DNA from: a virus
Strand: one strand, 5' to 3'
Length of the DNA stretch: 64,000 bases
Virus record (IMG/VR): IMGVR_UViG_3300019487_000003
Location: 64,001 to 128,000 of that record
The first letter of the stretch is position 1. Every line of letters begins with the position of its first letter. The notes beneath the pieces are model-generated. The model ran no database searches. It saw only the letters and a list, made by a program, of their open reading frames with translations, and had not been told where the DNA came from. Position numbers and translations under genes: made by a program. This document shows, piece after piece, positions 54,749 to 62,803 of the stretch.

Positions 54749-55348
54749 ATGAGTGATTTCACTCGTGTTCAAGTTAACGCATCAACTCAAAAATTGCAGG
54801 TTGCTGCTAGTTCGGACGAAACTCGTTATAATATTACTGGTGTTTACTTTGACGATAATGTCAATGTTGCAACAGACGGCCATATTATGGCCGTAGAAAA
54901 GAAGGAAAAGGTGGATGAGCCTGTTCCATCTAAGACGATTCTTAAGTTCAATAAACCAAAACAACTTGATAAAAATAGAGGCTCTGAAACCTTTTTTAGA
55001 CTTGAAACAAAATACGTTTCAGAACAAGGTTCAGTGGCAGAACGTACCACCGGGGCATTTCCGGACTATAGTAATGTTATCCCCTCAGAGTTTAAAACTC
55101 CTGTAAGGATTGCTTTTAACCTTGCGTTATTGACTCGCCTTGCTGCGGCATTAGAACATAATAATCGTTCACTCGTTACACTTGAATTCGATGGGAGTAG
55201 CCCTCTAGGACCTATTCTTGTTGATGTCTCGAATCAAGATGGCAGCGGCCGACCAAATAAATTTGGTGTCTTAATGCCTTGCCGAACAGACGATGTTGGT
55301 GAAACTTTGTTACAAAGAGCTAAAAGATTTGTTTTTGGAGTTAAATAA
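54749..55348 (+). CDS. Short beta sliding clamp (DnaN)-like protein
   Basis: 199 residues from the ATG at 54749 (GGGAGAAGG upstream). TGVYFDDNVNVATDGHIMAVEK is the DnaN ATDGHRL-type motif, GAFPDYSNVIP the Y-P-N-Y-x-x-V-I-P motif, IAFNLALLTRLAAAL the domain helix and GPILVD...GVLMPCR the terminal M-P-(V/I)-R strand. At about half the length of bacterial DnaN (about 366), it covers roughly the last one and a half domains. It may form a different ring, decoy or host-polymerase binder. Confidence 0.72.
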   Translation: MSDFTRVQVNASTQKLQVAASSDETRYNITGVYFDDNVNVATDGHIMAVEKKEKVDEPVPSKTILKFNKPKQLDKNRGSETFFRLETKYVSEQGSVAERTTGAFPDYSNVIPSEFKTPVRIAFNLALLTRLAAALEHNNRSLVTLEFDGSSPLGPILVDVSNQDGSGRPNKFGVLMPCRTDDVGETLLQRAKRFVFGVK

Positions 55349-55530
55349 TGAAAGTTGGATTTACTTTCTTCATAAGTGCTACACTAGAAGCATCTAGGGA
55401 ATGTCCAAAAGATAGAGAAGCTGATTTTGATCAGTGGGCCTCAGAAATGGAACATGAATTAAAGGAAAATTTTGCTGCGAAATTTCCGCAGTTAAATATA
55501 GAGACCGTAGATTCGTGGGAATATGAATGA
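55348..55530 (+). CDS. Hypothetical protein
   Basis: 60 residues, acidic helical centre. The ATG overlaps the clamp-like stop (TAATG). Function unknown. Confidence 0.5.
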   Translation: MKVGFTFFISATLEASRECPKDREADFDQWASEMEHELKENFAAKFPQLNIETVDSWEYE

Positions 55531-55648
55531 ACGAAAGATTTGCCCGATTAATCGAGAATTCGATTTTGATGAAGATGATTGGGTAGAAGAGGAACCAATT
55601 GAAGAAACGGAACAAGTGAATCTTGATCCTATCGAATGTTGGGACTAG
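55523..55648 (+). CDS. Very acidic 41-residue protein
   Basis: It begins MNERKICPINREFDFDEDDW and is then nearly all Glu and Asp. It overlaps the previous stop by 8 nt. Such acidic proteins can mimic DNA, which is speculation here. Confidence 0.45.
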   Translation: MNERKICPINREFDFDEDDWVEEEPIEETEQVNLDPIECWD

Positions 55649-55652
55649 TAAG

Positions 55653-55832
55653 ATGAGTAATTACACTGACGAACAATTGGCAGAATTGCCTATAACTAAG
55701 CATCCAAGTGACTGTCAATGTCCTAAGTGTAAATCAGGAGACGAATGGCTGCCCTGCTGTTGCTGCAACAAAACCCTTGTTGCTGTTTCATCTGGGTTCG
55801 ATACTTGTGATGCATGTTTAGCAAAGGTATGA
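55653..55832 (+). CDS. Zinc-ribbon protein
   Basis: 59 residues from the ATG at 55653. CQCPKC, CCCCNK and CDACLAK provide two likely zinc sites. Function unknown. Confidence 0.55.
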   Translation: MSNYTDEQLAELPITKHPSDCQCPKCKSGDEWLPCCCCNKTLVAVSSGFDTCDACLAKV

Positions 55833-56143
55833 ATAATTTAGCGCAAGAATTGATAATCAAGTTGATGGCATCTTTAACAGAGGTTCAAGAAACAGTTAAG
55901 GATACAAGAGAGAAGTTGAATCAAAGAAACGACGTTCCTCAAGATGTTTTTAATAGACTTGATTCGTATGATGAAATAGTGACAAAGCAAAAAATTCTTT
56001 GCGAAGAACTTGACAATCACTTTAAGACCAAAAATGTGGTAGAAATTGCCCGTTGCGTAAAATTGATGAACTGTTATTCTTCGATGATCAGGGACGATGC
56101 TCACGAGATTCTAACGAATCACTCTAATATACTGAAACAATAA
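55829..56143 (+). CDS. Helical hypothetical protein
   Basis: 104 residues from the ATG at 55829. Coiled-coil-like with two Cys residues. ATGA overlap with the zinc-ribbon gene. Function unknown. Confidence 0.55.
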   Translation: MNNLAQELIIKLMASLTEVQETVKDTREKLNQRNDVPQDVFNRLDSYDEIVTKQKILCEELDNHFKTKNVVEIARCVKLMNCYSSMIRDDAHEILTNHSNILKQ

Positions 56144-56186
56144 GTCAATATACTATAATCATTAGACATTAAACACACAAAAAGAA

Positions 56187-56216
56187 TTGACTTTCCTTTG
56201 TGGATTGTGTTATAAT
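56187..56216 (+). promoter_or_regulatory. Leaderless-type promoter
   Basis: TTGACT, 18-nt spacer, TATAAT at 56211-56216, then ATAGTT and the ATG at 56223. Confidence 0.75.
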
Positions 56217-56222
56217 ATAGTT

Positions 56223-56546
56223 ATGATAGACTATACAGATGAGGCACCTTTAGAAGTGACACCAGAAGTAGGAATGGGAATAACTTATAGTGTGGGGTCG
56301 GACTCTTACCCGGGAACTATTAGTCGAGTTTCAGCATCGGGGAAAACTTTTTGGTTCAAAAAGGATGACTTTCGAGCCCGAAAGGATTCAAACTACTATG
56401 GTAATCAAAAATGGATTTATTTGCCAGACCCCGAGGCACAGGAAGAAAAAGTAACGAGAAGCAAAAGAACAGGTAAGTGGCGACGCCAGGGTGGTGGCCA
56501 TGTTTATGTTGGTGAAAGAGAAACATATCAAGATCCTCATTTTTAA
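56223..56546 (+). CDS. Hypothetical protein
   Basis: 107 residues from the ATG at 56223. GMGITYSVGSDSYPGTISRVSASGKTFWFKKDD and the Arg-rich end (SKRTGKWRRQGGGHVYVG) match a small basic phage family in which the first half looks like a beta-barrel. Read from a leaderless-type promoter. Function unknown. Confidence 0.6.
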   Translation: MIDYTDEAPLEVTPEVGMGITYSVGSDSYPGTISRVSASGKTFWFKKDDFRARKDSNYYGNQKWIYLPDPEAQEEKVTRSKRTGKWRRQGGGHVYVGERETYQDPHF

Positions 56547-56554
56547 GGTATTAA

Positions 56555-56749
56555 ATGAATAAGACATATTTAATAGACGAAAAGAAGGCTCAATTTTTAA
56601 GAAAGTTGAAAACTGTTGCAAACGAGTTAGATAAAACTCTTGTAGAGTTAAACGATCAATATCTGAAAACAAACGATAAGAATGTTTTGCTCTTGATTAA
56701 AGATGCAAAAGAGAAAAGAGATGAGATTTGGTTAAAACATGGTGTATAA
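56555..56749 (+). CDS. Small coiled-coil protein
   Basis: 64 residues, charged helix (KLKTVANELDKTLVELNDQY). It overlaps the next start by 1 nt (TAATG). Function unknown. Confidence 0.5.
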   Translation: MNKTYLIDEKKAQFLRKLKTVANELDKTLVELNDQYLKTNDKNVLLLIKDAKEKRDEIWLKHGV

Positions 56750-56961
56750 TGACGGTTCAAAAATCTAAGAGAGCCAGAAATAAGGAAGTGGAAAGACTTG
56801 TCAGGAATTTTCTTCTTGATAAGAGATTGGAACTTGCTAGAAAAGTTTCCAATAACAAAGCATCTATGAAAGCACTTTCACAAGATCAAAGGAAGGTAAA
56901 GCAAATGCTTGCTGACATCAATCGTCAAATTGATGAACTTGGGATCCGCATTAAAGAATAG
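56749..56961 (+). CDS. Small basic helical protein
   Basis: 70 residues from the ATG at 56749. Basic helix-rich (SKRARNKEVERLVRNF, KVKQMLADINRQIDEL). Function unknown. Confidence 0.5.
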   Translation: MTVQKSKRARNKEVERLVRNFLLDKRLELARKVSNNKASMKALSQDQRKVKQMLADINRQIDELGIRIKE

Positions 56962-56985
56962 CTGTGGATTGAAGGAAAATATTCC

Positions 56986-57014
56986 TTGACAAATATCTTG
57001 GACTTTGCTATAAT
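56986..57014 (+). promoter_or_regulatory. Promoter of the 57.0 kb gene
   Basis: TTGACA at 56986-56991, 17-nt spacer, TATAAT at 57009-57014. A leader with ATGGAG precedes the ATG at 57064. Confidence 0.85.
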
Positions 57015-57063
57015 AGTGGAGTAAGATAAAAATGCGTGAGCATTTAATAATGAATGGAGATGT

Positions 57064-57342
57064 ATGAAATTGACTGAAGAAAAGAAAACGCTTGTTACAA
57101 ATTTGAAGGCGAAGTATGGCACTAATGTCGTAACTCGCAAGCAAATTCTTGAGTTTGTGAAGTCTCAAGGTGTTTCCTTTGACGGTTCTCGTGTTCCTTC
57201 TGGGACTGAGTTTCCTCACTGGATTACTAACAACAAGAACATCCGTGTAGGGCGCGGCGCATATAATCTTGACTTGCTGGAAAGCACTGTCAAGGCTTCT
57301 GCTACTAATGGAGCAGATGCGTCAACAGTAGAAGCAAACTAA
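57064..57342 (+). CDS. Probable DNA-binding early protein
   Basis: 92 residues. VTRKQILEFVKSQGVSFDGSRVPSGTEFPHWITNNKNIRVGRGAYNL is winged-helix-like and basic. The gene has its own strong promoter, a clear leader and a strong terminator, so it is likely expressed highly as a single gene. A regulatory role is inferred. Confidence 0.6.
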   Translation: MKLTEEKKTLVTNLKAKYGTNVVTRKQILEFVKSQGVSFDGSRVPSGTEFPHWITNNKNIRVGRGAYNLDLLESTVKASATNGADASTVEAN

Positions 57343-57363
57343 AAAGTTCTGCTTTATATTGGT

Positions 57364-57396
57364 GGCAGAGTGTTAACACCACTCTGCCTATTTTTT
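57364..57396 (+). terminator. Intrinsic terminator
   Basis: GGCAGAGTG (57364-57372) pairs with CACTCTGCC (57380-57388), followed by TATTTTTT. Confidence 0.9.
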
Positions 57397-57412
57397 ACCC
57401 AAAATCTTTGTT

Positions 57413-58297
57413 ATGGATATGTTTCGCAGTTTACTAGTCCTTTTATTGATTTCAGTTAGTGCAAATTTTGCACAAGCTCAATCTCAAAAAGGATTCATGA
57501 TTAATCCTTACCGCACCACTTGGTTACCACACGACATTCGAGAGACTAGCAGCCTAGGGGCGAATCTGTTTCGATATTATATTTACTATCCAGAAGGCGC
57601 TGTTCCTGGGACATGGACACCAACACAATACAAAGAATTCCTTGCAGCACATATCTATCAAATAGATAATATCCTTCCAATTGTGCAACAGCAGGGAGCA
57701 CAATTAGTTATAGACTTACATACACCCCCTTGCGGCTTTCAGGGCAGATATTTTAAGATGTTCTCAGACTTGAATTGTCTCGGACAGTTTTATGAGGCCT
57801 GGGATATTCTATCAAAGCATTATGCTTATGATCCTCGTGTTGCATCTTATGATTTACTTAATGAACCTGCAACAAAAGATTATAAGTTCTTAAACGCTAT
57901 CTATAGGACCGCTACCTGGGTTGTGAGACAGAACGATCCTAATAGGATTGTTATAGTTGAATCAGCCTTTGGTAACCCTCTATTAGTAAACAAGTTAGAA
58001 CATGGCCTTTATAATACGTGGTATTCAGCTCACGTTTATTGTGCAGGAAACAGTTCATCTATTTCAATGATTGATAAGATTGTTTCTTTCAAACGAAAGT
58101 ATAATGAACCATTCTATGTTGGTGAAATCGGGTGTGAAACATATAAGAAAAATGCCGCTAAGTTTATTGATAAGGCTCTAGCAAAGTTTCGTCAACATAA
58201 TATCTCTTGGACTTATCATGCATGGGCAGAAGCACCTATGTGGGAACCACGAGGAACTAGCGTGTTCCCAGTCTTACAAAAGTACCTTGCACAATAA
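57413..58297 (+). CDS. Secreted glycoside hydrolase, family GH5-like
   Basis: 294 residues. The signal peptide (about 1-22) ends ANFAQAQ. The barrel has GANLFRYYIYYPEG, QLVIDLHTPP, YDLLNEPAT with the acid/base Glu 151, AHVYC and FYVGEIGCET with the nucleophile Glu 238, then WTYHAWAE. All GH5 landmark residues are present, so it should be active on a beta-glucan or similar polymer outside the cytoplasm. A soluble secreted form is unusual in a phage; it could degrade host slime or release glycans. Confidence 0.85.
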   Translation: MDMFRSLLVLLLISVSANFAQAQSQKGFMINPYRTTWLPHDIRETSSLGANLFRYYIYYPEGAVPGTWTPTQYKEFLAAHIYQIDNILPIVQQQGAQLVIDLHTPPCGFQGRYFKMFSDLNCLGQFYEAWDILSKHYAYDPRVASYDLLNEPATKDYKFLNAIYRTATWVVRQNDPNRIVIVESAFGNPLLVNKLEHGLYNTWYSAHVYCAGNSSSISMIDKIVSFKRKYNEPFYVGEIGCETYKKNAAKFIDKALAKFRQHNISWTYHAWAEAPMWEPRGTSVFPVLQKYLAQ

Positions 58298-58343
58298 ATC
58301 TTAGAAATCTAATCATTTCAAAGTCTTACATCAACACAATTTT

Positions 58344-58372
58344 CTTGCATTTTCCATAGAAATTTGTTATAA
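58344..58372 (+). promoter_or_regulatory. Promoter of the 58.4 kb operon
   Basis: TTGCAT, 17-nt spacer and TATAAT just before 58373. A leader with AAGGAG precedes the ATG at 58410. Confidence 0.7.
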
Positions 58373-58409
58373 TATACTATACAATTAATAAGGAGACCTT
58401 AGGTCTAAT

Positions 58410-58694
58410 ATGAAAATCGACTTGACAAAATTAACAGAACAAGAATTATATGCTCTTAATAAGCAGATTGTTTCCCGCCTGAAATTGTTACACACAATTA
58501 AACAGACTACTGCCCTAGCACAATTTATTATTGGTGATAGTGTTAGTTTTAAGGACAAGCATAATAGAAAAGTTGTGGGAATCGTAAAAAGTCTCGGCCG
58601 TAAAAACGCAAAGGTTGACGTTCAAACTGTTGATGGTGTCCCGTCAATGCCAATGCGATACACTGTATCCCCCTCACTCTTGTCTAAGGTTTAA
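58410..58694 (+). CDS. Hypothetical protein with a KOW/SH3-like end
   Basis: 94 residues. A helical start (TEQELYALNKQIVSRLKLL) is followed by GDSVSFKDKHNRKVVGIVKSLGRKNAKVDV, an SH3-like nucleic-acid-binding layout common in phage early proteins. Function unknown. Confidence 0.6.
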   Translation: MKIDLTKLTEQELYALNKQIVSRLKLLHTIKQTTALAQFIIGDSVSFKDKHNRKVVGIVKSLGRKNAKVDVQTVDGVPSMPMRYTVSPSLLSKV

Positions 58695-58695
58695 T

Positions 58696-58956
58696 ATGAA
58701 AACAGTTCGCACCCCTGTTGCAGAAGTAAAAAACAATACTAAATTTGAAATTGTTGAAATTTTGCAACAACCAGTATTGCATCATTACAAAAGTAATTGG
58801 AGACAGAGGGACGTAACTCTTTTTGAACACCCAGAAGATAACACGAGAGTTTTATCTATCGGTATTACTTTTTGTGGTTCAAAAATGATTGTTTGTGATG
58901 ATCCCAAAACTTCATTTGAATACGAATTGACTCATAAACCTAAGGAGACAAATTAA
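58696..58956 (+). CDS. Hypothetical protein
   Basis: 86 residues from the ATG at 58696, 1 nt after the previous stop. Beta-rich. Overlaps the next start (TAATG). Function unknown. Confidence 0.5.
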   Translation: MKTVRTPVAEVKNNTKFEIVEILQQPVLHHYKSNWRQRDVTLFEHPEDNTRVLSIGITFCGSKMIVCDDPKTSFEYELTHKPKETN

Positions 58957-59210
58957 TGTTAACTATCAAGAATACAACCTGCAATACATGGTTTGAACGT
59001 GATAGAGCTATGATATTGATTGAAGATAAGAAAACAGGGGAAACTATTGCTGAATTTTGGGATGAAACTGTTGGCCAACTTGTTGAAGATGGTTTTCTGA
59101 ATCCGAAAGATTGGCATGGTTCAAGCATTAGTTATTTAAACGATCTTTGGGGTAATACTCCTTGGACTCCTGAATTGCACAATCGTTTAATGAAGTCTAA
59201 AAATGTATGA
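58956..59210 (+). CDS. Hypothetical protein
   Basis: 84 residues, acidic, with RAMILIEDKKTGETIAEFWDE. The next gene has a similar strand (NDAETGESIISATLE), so the two may be paralogs. Function unknown. Confidence 0.5.
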   Translation: MLTIKNTTCNTWFERDRAMILIEDKKTGETIAEFWDETVGQLVEDGFLNPKDWHGSSISYLNDLWGNTPWTPELHNRLMKSKNV

Positions 59211-59407
59211 GAAATGTTAGGGTGACAAACATTCATCGTGGTTCTGGTGCAAGAAACAAATACATTTATGCTATGTTAAATGATGCTGAAACAGGGGAGT
59301 CTATAATTTCTGCAACATTAGAATATGTTCTAAAAGCGATCTCTGAAAGAGAATATAATCTGGTAGATGTTAAACAATTTTGTTCAGATGTTGCAGATAT
59401 ATTATAA
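59207..59407 (+). CDS. Hypothetical protein
   Basis: 66 residues, ATGA overlap upstream and TAATG overlap downstream. Function unknown. Confidence 0.5.
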   Translation: MRNVRVTNIHRGSGARNKYIYAMLNDAETGESIISATLEYVLKAISEREYNLVDVKQFCSDVADIL

Positions 59408-59901
59408 TGCCAATTGCTAGGAAAGAATATTTAAAGATAGTTAGGGAAATAAGAAATTTGGTCCCTAACATTAAAATTGTTTCCGACGACGATATAGTTG
59501 AAGGAGATAATGGATGTTATTGTGAAACTGATAATACAATATACATCCGTTCTTTAGATAGATACAGATCAGTTAAAATGTGTCGGCATGTTTTGTTTCA
59601 TGAATTATCTCATTGGGCTGCAAAGAGTGGTAGAGGTGGCAGAGTTAAAAAATTTGCAACAGGAAATAAAGTTTTAGATAGACATAATAATTATGCTTTA
59701 GAGGAAATCATAGTTGACAAGGTTGCTTTTTCTTTATGCTTAGAGCTAAAATCAGCTATTGATAAAAGAAATCATCAAAAATATGTCAATAGATTTGTTA
59801 AATACTTAACAATATTAGACGCTGATATAGAGCATTATATAGAAAATAAATGTAAATCATTGAAATCATTCATTAAAAACTATAAGAAAAATTTGACATA
59901 A
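59407..59901 (+). CDS. Zincin metallopeptidase, ArdC-C-terminal-like
   Basis: 164 residues from the ATG at 59407. LFHELSHWAAKSGRGGRVKKF gives the HExxH zinc motif, followed by NYALEEIIVDKVAFSLC with the third-ligand Glu region. This is the layout of the ArdC C-terminal zincin, here without the N-terminal single-strand DNA-binding domain. ArdC proteins protect DNA from restriction. A peptidase of other targets is possible. Confidence 0.7.
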   Translation: MPIARKEYLKIVREIRNLVPNIKIVSDDDIVEGDNGCYCETDNTIYIRSLDRYRSVKMCRHVLFHELSHWAAKSGRGGRVKKFATGNKVLDRHNNYALEEIIVDKVAFSLCLELKSAIDKRNHQKYVNRFVKYLTILDADIEHYIENKCKSLKSFIKNYKKNLT

Positions 59902-59922
59902 TAGCGTCTTCCATGAGATAAT
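59893..59922 (+). promoter_or_regulatory. Leaderless-type promoter
   Basis: TTGACA, 18-nt spacer, GATAAT at 59917-59922, then GGATGT and the ATG at 59929. The promoter overlaps the end of the zincin gene. Confidence 0.75.
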
Positions 59923-59928
59923 GGATGT

Positions 59929-60120
59929 ATGATGAATGAACAAATTAAATATGTGGTTGGCCAGACATATAAAACTAATGGTCTTAACTCTAAGTGTAAT
60001 CCAGTTATCCTCAAGGTTGTATTGATCGAAATTCTTCCTCAAAAGGATGAATTCGGTCGTGACTGTCTAATCAGTGACAAAGGGTTTAAAGTTTTAGCAA
60101 GTTTGAAAGATTTGTTTTAA
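59929..60120 (+). CDS. Hypothetical protein
   Basis: 63 residues, starting MMNEQ like the 49494 gene. Beta-rich (YVVGQTYKTNG). Leaderless-type. Function unknown. Confidence 0.55.
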   Translation: MMNEQIKYVVGQTYKTNGLNSKCNPVILKVVLIEILPQKDEFGRDCLISDKGFKVLASLKDLF

Positions 60121-60158
60121 TAACTAATTCTATTGTTTCAAAATTGAGTAATTAATAC

Positions 60159-61124
60159 ATGACAACAAAAAGAAAACATTTTAAAAGAAACGATATTCAC
60201 TCACCTTCACAAATTGTTCCCAGTGATTATGAATTCGTGGCATTTGATTATATAAAAGTTATGGGTATCGAAGATGCCCATTTTCTTAAACATGAACGTG
60301 AAATGAAACGTGCCCATATGTCTATGACTAAGGGAAAATATTCGCGCCACGAACAATCCGAGGGTGCTGGTGGTTGTCAATGCTGCGGCGCTAATGCTGT
60401 TTATACTTGCACGTTTTATCATCAAAAAAGTAATGAGTATATTCATGTCGGTTCTATTTGCGCTGATAAACTTGATTTATCTTATAGCGATGAACAATTT
60501 AATTTGTTCAAGAAATCTGTTCGTCTTGAAATTAAAATTGCAAAAGGTAAAGCTAATGCACAACGTATTTTAGCAGAAATTTTCTATGAGAATCAAGCTA
60601 AAAAGGTCTGGGACATTTACAATACAAATTGGCATTCCGAAGAATATAAGGGACGTAAACTTTACGAGGAAATCACAATTCGGGACATGATTACAAATGT
60701 CGTTCGCTATGGTGATTTTAAAAGTAACAAGCAAATTGACTTCATGAAAAATTTGCTCAATCAAATTGATAATAGAGAAGTAATTGCAAAACGACGGGCA
60801 GATGAACGTGCCAATGCCGCAGAATGTCCTAATGGTCGTGTAACCTTTGTTGGTGAAGTTATTAGCATCAAGGAACAGGTTTGTCTTTATGGATATAATG
60901 CGACACAATTAAAAATGCTTGTTAAATCTGAAACGGGTTTTATGGCATATGGTAGTGTTCCTTCAGGACATGGAATTCAGCGTGGTTCAGTAGTTGAATT
61001 TTCAGCTACATTCAAGCAATCTGCAAACGATCCAAAGTTTGGTTATTTTAAACGTCCTTCTAAGTGCAAAGTAAAGGTTTCTGGTGAGACTGATTTAGAA
61101 GAAATTCTTCGCGTGAACCAATAA
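60159..61124 (+). CDS. Conserved phage protein with zinc-binding core
   Basis: 321 residues. GGCQCCGANAVYTCTFYHQKSNEYIHVGSICADKL is a treble-clef-like Cys cluster found in a large family of phage and plasmid proteins of unknown role. The middle is basic and helical. The C-terminal part (GRVTFVGEVISIKEQ ... GSVVEFSATFK) looks like an OB-fold. Single-stranded DNA or RNA binding is a reasonable guess. Confidence 0.65.
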   Translation: MTTKRKHFKRNDIHSPSQIVPSDYEFVAFDYIKVMGIEDAHFLKHEREMKRAHMSMTKGKYSRHEQSEGAGGCQCCGANAVYTCTFYHQKSNEYIHVGSICADKLDLSYSDEQFNLFKKSVRLEIKIAKGKANAQRILAEIFYENQAKKVWDIYNTNWHSEEYKGRKLYEEITIRDMITNVVRYGDFKSNKQIDFMKNLLNQIDNREVIAKRRADERANAAECPNGRVTFVGEVISIKEQVCLYGYNATQLKMLVKSETGFMAYGSVPSGHGIQRGSVVEFSATFKQSANDPKFGYFKRPSKCKVKVSGETDLEEILRVNQ

Positions 61125-61133
61125 GGAGAATAT

Positions 61134-61556
61134 ATGTTTAATCGTGAAATGCCGAAAATAGACTTCGCAAAAATGAATTCGTTGTTGATGCAATTAGATC
61201 CTCAATATGATGTTTATGAGTTTAAAGGAATCACTCGCTATCTGTTTAAGAAGGATGGAACAGTTCGTGCGACGAAACCTAAGGTAGATAAAAATAATCC
61301 TATTACGGGTAAGGCCGCTTATGTTTGGAGAATGTTAGTTTTTGCAGTTTCTCCTAAACCGCAACATCAATGTATGCCTTGCACCGCTGATTTTGATTTG
61401 CCTGCATATGACGAAAACGGAAAGTGGTCGTCTAAGATTGCCAGATCAATGTCGAAGGATTTACAACCTCTTGAAGACCTTTTGCTTGAATGTATCGACA
61501 AAAGACAATGGTTCGGAGTCCAAAGGTGGGCACGAGCATTTGGTGTAATAAACTAG
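61134..61556 (+). CDS. Hypothetical protein
   Basis: 140 residues. ITRYLFKKDGTVRATKPKVDKNN and KAAYVWRMLVFAVSP form the core; CMPC could bind metal. AAGGAG lies upstream. It follows the 60159 gene closely and probably acts with it. Function unknown. Confidence 0.6.
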   Translation: MFNREMPKIDFAKMNSLLMQLDPQYDVYEFKGITRYLFKKDGTVRATKPKVDKNNPITGKAAYVWRMLVFAVSPKPQHQCMPCTADFDLPAYDENGKWSSKIARSMSKDLQPLEDLLLECIDKRQWFGVQRWARAFGVIN

Positions 61557-61563
61557 GAGTAAT

Positions 61564-61764
61564 ATGGAACAGTTGGTAGATAAGAAAGTAAAAATGACCC
61601 TTGTAGGAAAAGATGGTAACGCTTTTAGTTTAATGGGTGCATTTGCTGCTGAGGCAAGACGACAAGGTTGGACGAAAGAAGAAATTGGGAAAGTAACCGA
61701 TGCTTGTATGTCCGGTGATTATAATAATCTCATATGCGTTTTAATGACTCATATTAAAGGGTGA
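61564..61764 (+). CDS. Hypothetical protein
   Basis: 66 residues. VGKDGNAFSLMGAFAAEARRQGWTKEEI matches a small phage family (G-K-D-G-N-x-F-x-x-x-G) with an adjacent helical end. Function unknown. Confidence 0.6.
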   Translation: MEQLVDKKVKMTLVGKDGNAFSLMGAFAAEARRQGWTKEEIGKVTDACMSGDYNNLICVLMTHIKG

Positions 61765-62024
61765 CAATGACTAGGATGAAAGCGACTCTGGAGATGATTA
61801 TGATTCAGAGAACTTGGATAAAAAATAAGGATCTAATGTCAAGCGATGAACAAATCCAAACTTTAAAAAAGTTGATTCTTGATTATTCTCGGAAGCTAGA
61901 TATGAAAGAATTTGCCGACGAAGAATCTCAAGAAGATTTACTTGATGCAATCGATCAATGCTTTTCGCAAATAGCTCAAATCGAGCTTAGTTTAGCATCG
62001 AAGTCAAAGAAGTATTCACATTAA
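61761..62024 (+). CDS. Helical hypothetical protein
   Basis: 87 residues, coiled-coil-like, acidic. ATGA-type overlap upstream. A second in-frame ATG could be the true start. Function unknown. Confidence 0.5.
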   Translation: MTMTRMKATLEMIMIQRTWIKNKDLMSSDEQIQTLKKLILDYSRKLDMKEFADEESQEDLLDAIDQCFSQIAQIELSLASKSKKYSH

Positions 62025-62035
62025 TAAATAATAGA

Positions 62036-62299
62036 ATGAAGCGACCGATGACAGAGAAGGAATTTAATTTATTCTTCACTCCTATAGTGAGTAATGCTCA
62101 TTTACATGGAATTGATAGTCGTGAAACCCAAGTCGGGATTATCGGTCTTGTTAAATCTATTAAAGATTCTGGAGTAGAAACCATCGAATGGTTTAAGCAA
62201 GGAATCAAATCAAAACTCTCTCATATCAAAAATCAATCAAATGATTTCCATAACGATATGAGAGTGGTACTTGACAAAGTGTTGAACAGTTTGTTATAA
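62036..62299 (+). CDS. Hypothetical protein
   Basis: 87 residues, with helical segments. The promoter of the next operon lies in its last codons. Function unknown. Confidence 0.5.
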   Translation: MKRPMTEKEFNLFFTPIVSNAHLHGIDSRETQVGIIGLVKSIKDSGVETIEWFKQGIKSKLSHIKNQSNDFHNDMRVVLDKVLNSLL

Positions 62300-62300
62300 T
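62271..62300 (+). promoter_or_regulatory. Promoter of the 62.3 kb operon
   Basis: TTGACA at 62271-62276, 18-nt spacer, TATAAT at 62295-62300, inside the end of the upstream gene. Confidence 0.75.
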
Positions 62301-62326
62301 TGATATAACGACTGTATTTGGTTATT

Positions 62327-62803
62327 ATGAAGGTCCCTGAAAAGATCCAAAAACTTAAAAGTCCGGAAACCCTGGCCTTTGAACTTTCTTTACTAGAAAG
62401 ATTCCCTACATTGTTTCGTGCATTGTATGAGGAGGATCTTTCAAAGTATAAGGTTCCTCTTCAACAGAGGGGAGTCGAAATTGAGAAAGGTTGGTGGCCC
62501 ATCTTAGAGAAGCTATCACAAGGCCTACAGTTAATAACAGACAAAGTTTATTTCTCTCAAATCAAACAAAAGTTCGGTTACTTTACTGCATATATTGAAA
62601 AAGAAGAAACAATTGATCCTACAGTATATACAGAAGTGTGTCGCCATATTTCTATGGCTGTAGACGAAGCATTAAAATCTTGTGAGACCTGTGGTAAAAC
62701 TGGAACAATATTTTGCACAGAAAAAACTTATTTGTATTGTGCCTGTGAGGAACATCGTCAAGCAAAGTCCGATGTATGTATTATGGGAGAATTAGATGAT
62801 TGA
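62327..62803 (+). CDS. Hypothetical protein with C-terminal zinc ribbon
   Basis: 158 residues from the ATG at 62327. The first 120 residues are helical (RFPTLFRALYEEDL ... GWWPILEKLSQGL); CETCGKTG, CTE and CACEEH form a zinc ribbon at the end. A phage family of unknown function carries this layout. Confidence 0.6.
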   Translation: MKVPEKIQKLKSPETLAFELSLLERFPTLFRALYEEDLSKYKVPLQQRGVEIEKGWWPILEKLSQGLQLITDKVYFSQIKQKFGYFTAYIEKEETIDPTVYTEVCRHISMAVDEALKSCETCGKTGTIFCTEKTYLYCACEEHRQAKSDVCIMGELDD

